17,897 nucleotides of DNA. Source: a bacterium UBP8_UBA6595 (GTDB lineage Bacteria > Margulisbacteria > Marinamargulisbacteria > UBA6595). How positions within the stretch are numbered: position 1 is the first letter of the stretch; each line of letters opens with the position of its first letter. Location of the stretch: assembly GCA_002433595.1 (NCBI GenBank), contig DJIL01000018.1:1-17897 (forward strand). The letters are read 5' to 3'. The position numbers and the translations under genes were made by a program. The notes beneath the pieces were generated by a model, which was not told the DNA's origin, did not search any database, and worked only from the letters and a program-made list of their open reading frames with translations. Below are positions 13,572 through 17,897 of this stretch, one piece after another.

Positions 13572-14426
13572 TTAAGCATTGGTTGGTAGTGATGGCACCG
13601 GACCATAGCTTGCTATATGAATTAAACTCCTTGGATCCGCCAGTCGGGACCGCAACACATAAAACTGATTGCCAAAGTCAAAGTGCCACCACTCATAGGG
13701 AAAATTGGTAAACCCAGCACGTGTCATCACTGAAAATAACAACCGGCGATTGTCCTGTATAGGCGAATCGTGTCCTTTAAAATAATTGGTATGGGCCCGG
13801 TCACTAAAATCATCAAATTCCGTACCCATATCCAAAGGGTCCCCGTTGGCGTCTACTATCGTCACGTCCACCGACCCGCCAGTCAAATGCGGGGATGGGC
13901 ATTTCGGATCGTCCGACGGCAGTGATACAAAATTTTGAGTTTTAATGGTTGCAAGACGGTCAAATTTAGCCTGATCTGCATCGGTACGGCGGTTATTAAA
14001 CAACCGTTTCTCCTCCGGCGACGCCCACGCCGATTCATCCGCACACAGTGTTGCCTTGTAGGCATCAAACAATGCCTGTTGCACCAAAATGGGGCGCCAC
14101 CCATCCCACACCTGCACCTTGTAGCCTGGATGCGTCACTTCCAAATACTGTTGAGCCAACAGAAGCTTGTCTAGGACCCCCTTTCGAACATAGATCTCCG
14201 GCAACGCGCCGTGAATGCCCTGATCATAGTACGCCGATGACACCACCAACCCACTATCCCCAATGGAAACCAGGGACTCACCCGTGTCTTGAATCGGTAT
14301 TGTTTTCCAACTCAATGACCACTGAGCCAAGAAGTCCTGATCAATAGACTGATCAGAATCAGTGCGGGAACTCTTTTTGCTACTCATTTTGTATTCACAC
14401 GAATAGACTCTTTCACTAATGTTCAC
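13572..14426 (-). CDS. ddpX: D-alanyl-D-alanine dipeptidase (VanX/DdpX family)
   Basis: Zinc dipeptidase that hydrolyses D-Ala-D-Ala. Numbering from the GTG at 14426 (284 residues), the family motifs are GWRP with Arg111, the zinc motif SPHLTGGSVD with His180 and Asp187, and EWWHF with catalytic Glu245 and zinc ligand His248. It is longer than VanX (~200) because of an N-terminal extension of ~60 residues and a longer middle. No signal peptide is seen, so it is predicted cytoplasmic. The GTG overlaps the murF stop as GTGA (14423-14426), the same style of coupling as elsewhere in the window. The ATG at 14387 (271 residues) is an alternative, but neither start has a strong RBS. No vanH or vanA partner is in the window. 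Roles could be dipeptide recycling or limiting D-Ala-D-Ala next to MurF. Confidence 0.88.
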   Translation of the reverse strand: MNISERVYSCEYKMSSKKSSRTDSDQSIDQDFLAQWSLSWKTIPIQDTGESLVSIGDSGLVVSSAYYDQGIHGALPEIYVRKGVLDKLLLAQQYLEVTHPGYKVQVWDGWRPILVQQALFDAYKATLCADESAWASPEEKRLFNNRRTDADQAKFDRLATIKTQNFVSLPSDDPKCPSPHLTGGSVDVTIVDANGDPLDMGTEFDDFSDRAHTNYFKGHDSPIQDNRRLLFSVMTRAGFTNFPYEWWHFDFGNQFYVLRSRLADPRSLIHIASYGPVPSLPTNA

Positions 14427-15721
14427 GCAAACGCTGTTTCCAAACGCATCCCGCGGGACCCTTTTACCAACATACACGCATTCTGTATTGCGTGTTGGTT
14501 TAAAAATACAGACAGGGCATCGGCATCATCAAAATGCAAGCACTCCAAACCGGATTTGACCGATTTAAAGCCATGCCCCACTAAAATTACCTGATCAAAC
14601 GCATGCGTTTTTAATTGATTTACAATGGCCAAATGCTCGGACTCAGACCCGGCCCCCAATTCAAACATATCCCCCAAAATTACCCATTTGGCTGTTGCTG
14701 GGTAGTCCGAAAAATACTGCACCATGGCGGTCATACTACTGGGATTGGCGTTATAGGCATCGAGAATCACGGTATTGGATCCCCATTCAATGACTTGGGA
14801 TCGATTGTTATCCGGCACATAGGCTTCAATCGCCGCTTGTATCTTAGGTAGGGGCACCCCCGCATGCAGCCCCATACACGCTGCTGCGGCAATATTATCT
14901 GATTGAAATTGCCCCAGCAATGCCGAGCAAATAGCCACAGTCTCTTGCGTATGCGTGTCGCGTAAAGACACGGACACTCGGGGATAGGATGCTGTAACGG
15001 CCGACACCACTCGAACAGCCGTGCCCGCCGGGTTCGTTTGGGAATAGCCAATGTAGGGCAGCCCCTTCAACTGTTCCATGAGTATAGCGTCATCACAATT
15101 AACAATGGCCGTGCCTGAATGCGCACGCAAATATTCATATACCTCACAATTCGCTGCAATCACACCGGCTATAGACCCATACCCTTCTAAATGATCTTTG
15201 CCACAATTGGTAATTAAGCCATAATTTGGTTGCGCAATGCCACACAGCAACGTATGCTCCCCAGGGTGGTTCGCTCCCACTTCAATCACGGCATACTGAC
15301 AAGATTTTGGAATAGCTAAAATACTTAACGGCACCCCAATATGATTGTTTAAGTTCCCCATTGTCGCCTGGGTCGTGTACTGAGCCCCCAGCACGGCAGC
15401 CACTAAATTTTTGGTCGTTGTTTTTCCATTAGATCCCCCCACAACGATAACCGTTGTTTCCGTTAATGTTTGACGATACCCTCGGGCTAATTCGTGTAAT
15501 GCTGTTTCTGTATTATCAACCAACAGACATCGCGCATCATACTGATAGGCAGGATCCTCAATAACCGCGTACGCTGCACCATGATCCAAAGCCGCCTGGA
15601 CGTACCGATGCCCATCTGTATTTTTTCCGTGCAAAGCAAAAAAAACTCCCCCTTTTTGAATCGTACTTGAATGAATCGAAACAGAAATTGATCCCTTCAT
15701 TATGGCAAGGAGTGACTGCAT
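14423..15721 (-). CDS. murF: UDP-MurNAc-tripeptide--D-Ala-D-Ala ligase MurF
   Basis: Cytoplasmic ATP-dependent ligase that adds D-Ala-D-Ala to UDP-MurNAc-tripeptide, the last step of the soluble peptidoglycan precursor. The 432 residues show the Mur-ligase plan. The N-terminal domain is 1-88. The P-loop is GGSNGKTTTKN at 95-105, followed by NLNNHIGVPLSIL, VIEVGANHPGEH (Glu147), NYGLITNCGKDHLEGYGS with His177, and DAYNANPSSM and LVKGSRGM in the C-terminal domain. The sequence type is close to Bacteroidetes-like MurF. Two usual features are changed: the N-terminal S.D(S/T)R uridine-binding motif reads SIHSS (15-19), and the carbamylated lysine of KGE is Asn191 (NCE). The C-terminus stops right after the last motif. 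The start ATG lies directly behind a good promoter without an RBS. Confidence 0.92.
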   Translation of the reverse strand: MQSLLAIMKGSISVSIHSSTIQKGGVFFALHGKNTDGHRYVQAALDHGAAYAVIEDPAYQYDARCLLVDNTETALHELARGYRQTLTETTVIVVGGSNGKTTTKNLVAAVLGAQYTTQATMGNLNNHIGVPLSILAIPKSCQYAVIEVGANHPGEHTLLCGIAQPNYGLITNCGKDHLEGYGSIAGVIAANCEVYEYLRAHSGTAIVNCDDAILMEQLKGLPYIGYSQTNPAGTAVRVVSAVTASYPRVSVSLRDTHTQETVAICSALLGQFQSDNIAAAACMGLHAGVPLPKIQAAIEAYVPDNNRSQVIEWGSNTVILDAYNANPSSMTAMVQYFSDYPATAKWVILGDMFELGAGSESEHLAIVNQLKTHAFDQVILVGHGFKSVKSGLECLHFDDADALSVFLNQHAIQNACMLVKGSRGMRLETAFA

Positions 15722-15730
15722 GTATTTGGT

Positions 15731-15759
15731 AGGATAACCAACTTTGCATGGACGGTCAA
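15731..15759 (-). promoter_or_regulatory. Promoter of murF-ddpX
   Basis: On the minus strand, -35 TTGACC (15754-15759), a 17-bp spacer and -10 TATCCT (15731-15736). The -10 ends 9 bases before the murF ATG, so the leader is at most a few bases and no Shine-Dalgarno fits. Confidence 0.6.
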
Positions 15760-15772
15760 ACTGAGATAGACT
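15744..15772 (+). promoter_or_regulatory. Promoter of gpmI-tyrS
   Basis: On the plus strand, -35 TTGCAT (15744-15749), a 17-bp spacer and -10 TAGACT (15767-15772), which ends 6 bases before the gpmI ATG at 15779. A leaderless transcript is predicted. It overlaps the murF promoter by 16 bp. Confidence 0.5.
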
Positions 15773-15778
15773 GTTAGC

Positions 15779-17386
15779 ATGAAAGAATTAATTAAAAAAC
15801 ACGAGTCCCAGCGACCCGTTTTGTTGATTATTATGGACGGGATTGGTATTGGAGATGGGGACGAATTCGATGCCGTGCACTGTGCAAAAACCCCGCATTT
15901 GGATGCCCTCTATGAGTCCGAGCTGTTTTGCACACTGAAAGCCCATGGCACTGCTGTAGGCATGCCCAGTGATTCCGACATTGGTAATAGTGAAGTGGGG
16001 CATAACACCTTGGGAGCGGGGCGCATCATTCCTCAAGGCGCTAGTTTGGTTCAATCGGCCATTGACACCCGGTCGTTATTTCGAAGCGATAGCTGGACAA
16101 CCGCCATCCAAACCGTGAAAAACAATACTAGTACCTTGCATTTAATCGGGTTGTTATCCGACGGCAATGTTCATGCGCATTTGGATCACACGATTGCCCT
16201 GATTCAAGCCGCAGCGGACGCGGGGGTTTCGCGGTGTCGGCTGCACATTTTATTAGATGGACGAGACGTCGAGCCCCAATCGGCCTTGGGCTATTTGGAT
16301 CGTTTGGATGCCATTTTAGCCCCCATTAACACACGCTACGATTATCGCATTGCCTCGGGCGGTGGACGCATGCGGATTACAATGGATCGCTACAATGCGG
16401 ATTGGTCCATGCTTGAGCGGGGTTGGAACACCCACGTATTGGGACTTGGCCCCCAGGTATCCAGTGCCCGAGACGCCATTAAAGCAGCCTATGCAAAATA
16501 CCCCGATATTACAGATCAAGATATTGATCCATTTGTTGTGGTTGATGCCAAGGGTCCCGTTGGATGCATTGCGGACGGCGACGCCGTTTTACTAACCAAT
16601 TTCCGTGGGGATCGATCCATTGAACTCGCCCAGTGTTTTGACACAGGCGAATCGTTTAATCGATTTGACCGAAAGCGGGTACCGGACGTTTTTTTTGCTG
16701 GTATGATGCAATACGATGGGGACTTATCAATTCCCCGTCACTTTTTAGTCCCTCCCCCCAGAGTTGAAGACCCCTTGAGCCAGTACCTATGCGCCAGTGG
16801 CATCCGTTCATTTGCCATCTCTGAAACCCAAAAATATGGCCATGTCACCTACTTTTGGAACGGAAACAAGTCGGGTTATGTGGATCCATCGCGTGAACAC
16901 TACGTTGAAATTCCCGGGGATCCCCGGCCCTTTGATGAACAGCCAGCCATGCAATCTACGGCCATTACCGATGCGGCGATCGACTGTATTGCTTCGGGTC
17001 ACTATGGCTTTGGACGCATTAACTTTCCCAATGGCGATATGATTGGGCATACTGGCAATTTAGCGGCAACGATTCAATCGGTTGAAGCTGTCGATCACTG
17101 TGTAAATCGACTGGTTAACGCCATGACCGCTTGTGGGGGCATTACCGTTATTGTTGCCGATCATGGGAATGCCGATGCGATGGGGAAACGCGATGCCTCC
17201 GGTCGCGTAACCCCAAAAACGGCCCACACCTGTAATCCGGTTCCTTGCTGCATTGTAAATGCGCCTGAGTTTACACTCTTGCCGGTTGACGCCCCTGGTC
17301 TTAGTCATATTGCGAGCACTTTATGCACACTAATGGGTTACACATCGCCTCCGGGGTTTGACCCGTCCTTGGTCACTCACCGATGA
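15779..17386 (+). CDS. gpmI: 2,3-bisphosphoglycerate-independent phosphoglycerate mutase
   Basis: Interconverts 3- and 2-phosphoglycerate in glycolysis through a phosphoserine intermediate and two metal ions. The 535 residues include the metal-binding opening LLIIMDGIGIG (Asp20), the catalytic serine Ser71 in SDIGNSEVGHN, and the mobile-domain motifs LLDGRDVEP, GGGRMRITMDRYNADW and TNFRGDR. The second metal cluster follows: INFPNGDMIGHTGN, VIVADHGNADAM and KTAHTCNPVP. It is slightly longer than the common ~510 residues. The ATG lies just behind its promoter, and the stop overlaps the tyrS start (ATGA). With pyk at 6.8-8.3 kb, two of the lower glycolytic enzymes are in the window but in separate transcripts. 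Confidence 0.97.
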   Translation: MKELIKKHESQRPVLLIIMDGIGIGDGDEFDAVHCAKTPHLDALYESELFCTLKAHGTAVGMPSDSDIGNSEVGHNTLGAGRIIPQGASLVQSAIDTRSLFRSDSWTTAIQTVKNNTSTLHLIGLLSDGNVHAHLDHTIALIQAAADAGVSRCRLHILLDGRDVEPQSALGYLDRLDAILAPINTRYDYRIASGGGRMRITMDRYNADWSMLERGWNTHVLGLGPQVSSARDAIKAAYAKYPDITDQDIDPFVVVDAKGPVGCIADGDAVLLTNFRGDRSIELAQCFDTGESFNRFDRKRVPDVFFAGMMQYDGDLSIPRHFLVPPPRVEDPLSQYLCASGIRSFAISETQKYGHVTYFWNGNKSGYVDPSREHYVEIPGDPRPFDEQPAMQSTAITDAAIDCIASGHYGFGRINFPNGDMIGHTGNLAATIQSVEAVDHCVNRLVNAMTACGGITVIVADHGNADAMGKRDASGRVTPKTAHTCNPVPCCIVNAPEFTLLPVDAPGLSHIASTLCTLMGYTSPPGFDPSLVTHR

Positions 17387-17897
17387 AAGATTTAAGCACA
17401 CAATTAGCCATTCTCACGGACAGCGTGGCCGAAATTGTTCCGTTGGATGCGTTTAAAGTCAAGCTAGCGACCGCCATTGAGACCCAAACGCCTTTACGCA
17501 TTAAGTTTGGCGCCGATCCCTCCCGACCGGATTTGCATCTGGGGCACACCGTTGTTTTGCGCAAGTTGCGCCAGTTTCAAGACTGTGGGCATCACGTTGA
17601 TTTTATTATTGGTGATTTTACGGCTAGCATCGGCGATCCGACGGGCCGAAATAAAACACGCCCACCGTTAACAGCTGCCGATATTGCCGCCTATTCTGAA
17701 ACTTACCAAGCCCAGGTCTTTCAGATTTTAGATCCGAAAAAAACCACGGTTCATTACAACAGTCATTGGTTGGGAGCCTTGTCTCAAACGGATTTAATTC
17801 GTTGGTTATCCACGGTGACTGTTCAGCAATTGTTGGCACGCGATGATTTTACCAAACGGTATCACAGCCAAGTACCCATTCACTTGCATGAATGCTT
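17383..17897 (+). CDS. tyrS: Tyrosyl-tRNA synthetase, N-terminal part
   Basis: Class I aminoacyl-tRNA synthetase that attaches tyrosine to tRNA-Tyr. The first 171 residues are present; the gene runs off the window end. The Rossmann-fold signature is clear: IKFGADPSRPDLHLGH at 40-55 with the HIGH-type motif HLGH at 52-55. The segments VVLRKLRQFQDCGH and DFIIGDFTASIGDPTGR (73-89) with KTRPPL follow, typical of the TyrZ-like branch of bacterial TyrRS. The KMSKS loop and tRNA-binding domain lie beyond the window. The start is the ATG in the ATGA overlap with gpmI (17383-17386), so translation is probably coupled to gpmI. Confidence 0.93.
   Translation, partial: MKDLSTQLAILTDSVAEIVPLDAFKVKLATAIETQTPLRIKFGADPSRPDLHLGHTVVLRKLRQFQDCGHHVDFIIGDFTASIGDPTGRNKTRPPLTAADIAAYSETYQAQVFQILDPKKTTVHYNSHWLGALSQTDLIRWLSTVTVQQLLARDDFTKRYHSQVPIHLHEC

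Noticed and set aside
14427..14477. Dipeptidase start at 14477
   Set aside because: It would overlap the conserved end of murF by 55 nt, with no RBS or domain reason.

Overview
The window is a compact stretch of bacterial chromosome with about 21 protein genes, one tRNA and almost no intergenic DNA. LpxC (lipid A synthesis) and an LptF/LptG-type permease (LPS export) point to a diderm, LPS-making bacterium. A YqeG-type HAD phosphatase, the short HisG plus HisZ system and a single-domain KaiC-like ATPase are more typical of cyanobacteria, Firmicutes and neighbouring lineages than of Proteobacteria. A diderm from the Cyanobacteria/Margulisbacteria neighbourhood is one possible reading, but this is inference and no marker here settles the taxonomy. 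There are no insertion sequences, phage genes, CRISPR arrays or rRNA genes.

Layout. (1) Bases 1-545 hold the 3' end of an unrecognised + strand gene; its stop codon overlaps that of lpxC, which converges on it. (2) Bases 542-8297 are one minus-strand gene train: pyk, a CmoA-like methyltransferase, ruvC, ruvA, a KaiC-like ATPase, hisZ, hisG, yqeG, an unknown lipoprotein and lpxC. Most junctions are 4-nt ATGA overlaps, so this is probably a single translationally coupled operon driven from a promoter just before pyk. It mixes glycolysis, Holliday-junction processing, histidine synthesis and envelope functions. (3) Bases 8298-8716 are the only sizeable non-coding interval. They hold the pyk promoter with two dyads behind it, an 18-codon ORF with a very strong ribosome binding site, and tRNA-Ala(GGC) on the minus strand. 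The tRNA is divergent from the permease gene, with overlapping -10 elements. (4) The permease gene (+) converges on the chaperone operon grpE-dnaK-dnaJ (-). (5) murF-ddpX (-) lies upstream of grpE. (6) gpmI-tyrS (+) diverges from murF across 57 bp that hold two overlapping promoters; tyrS runs off the window end.

Most notable points. MurF, which consumes D-Ala-D-Ala, is coupled by a GTGA overlap to a D-Ala-D-Ala dipeptidase, which destroys it, and this MurF lacks the usual carbamylated lysine and the usual uridine-binding Asp/Arg pair. The first genes of several transcripts (pyk, murF, gpmI, the permease) have -10 boxes so close to the start codon that the mRNAs should be leaderless, whereas grpE and dnaK have canonical Shine-Dalgarno sites. 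HisZ is unusually short, and the CmoA-like protein lacks the arginine expected for carboxy-SAM. No complete new system is evident; the candidates are single genes and regulatory arrangements.
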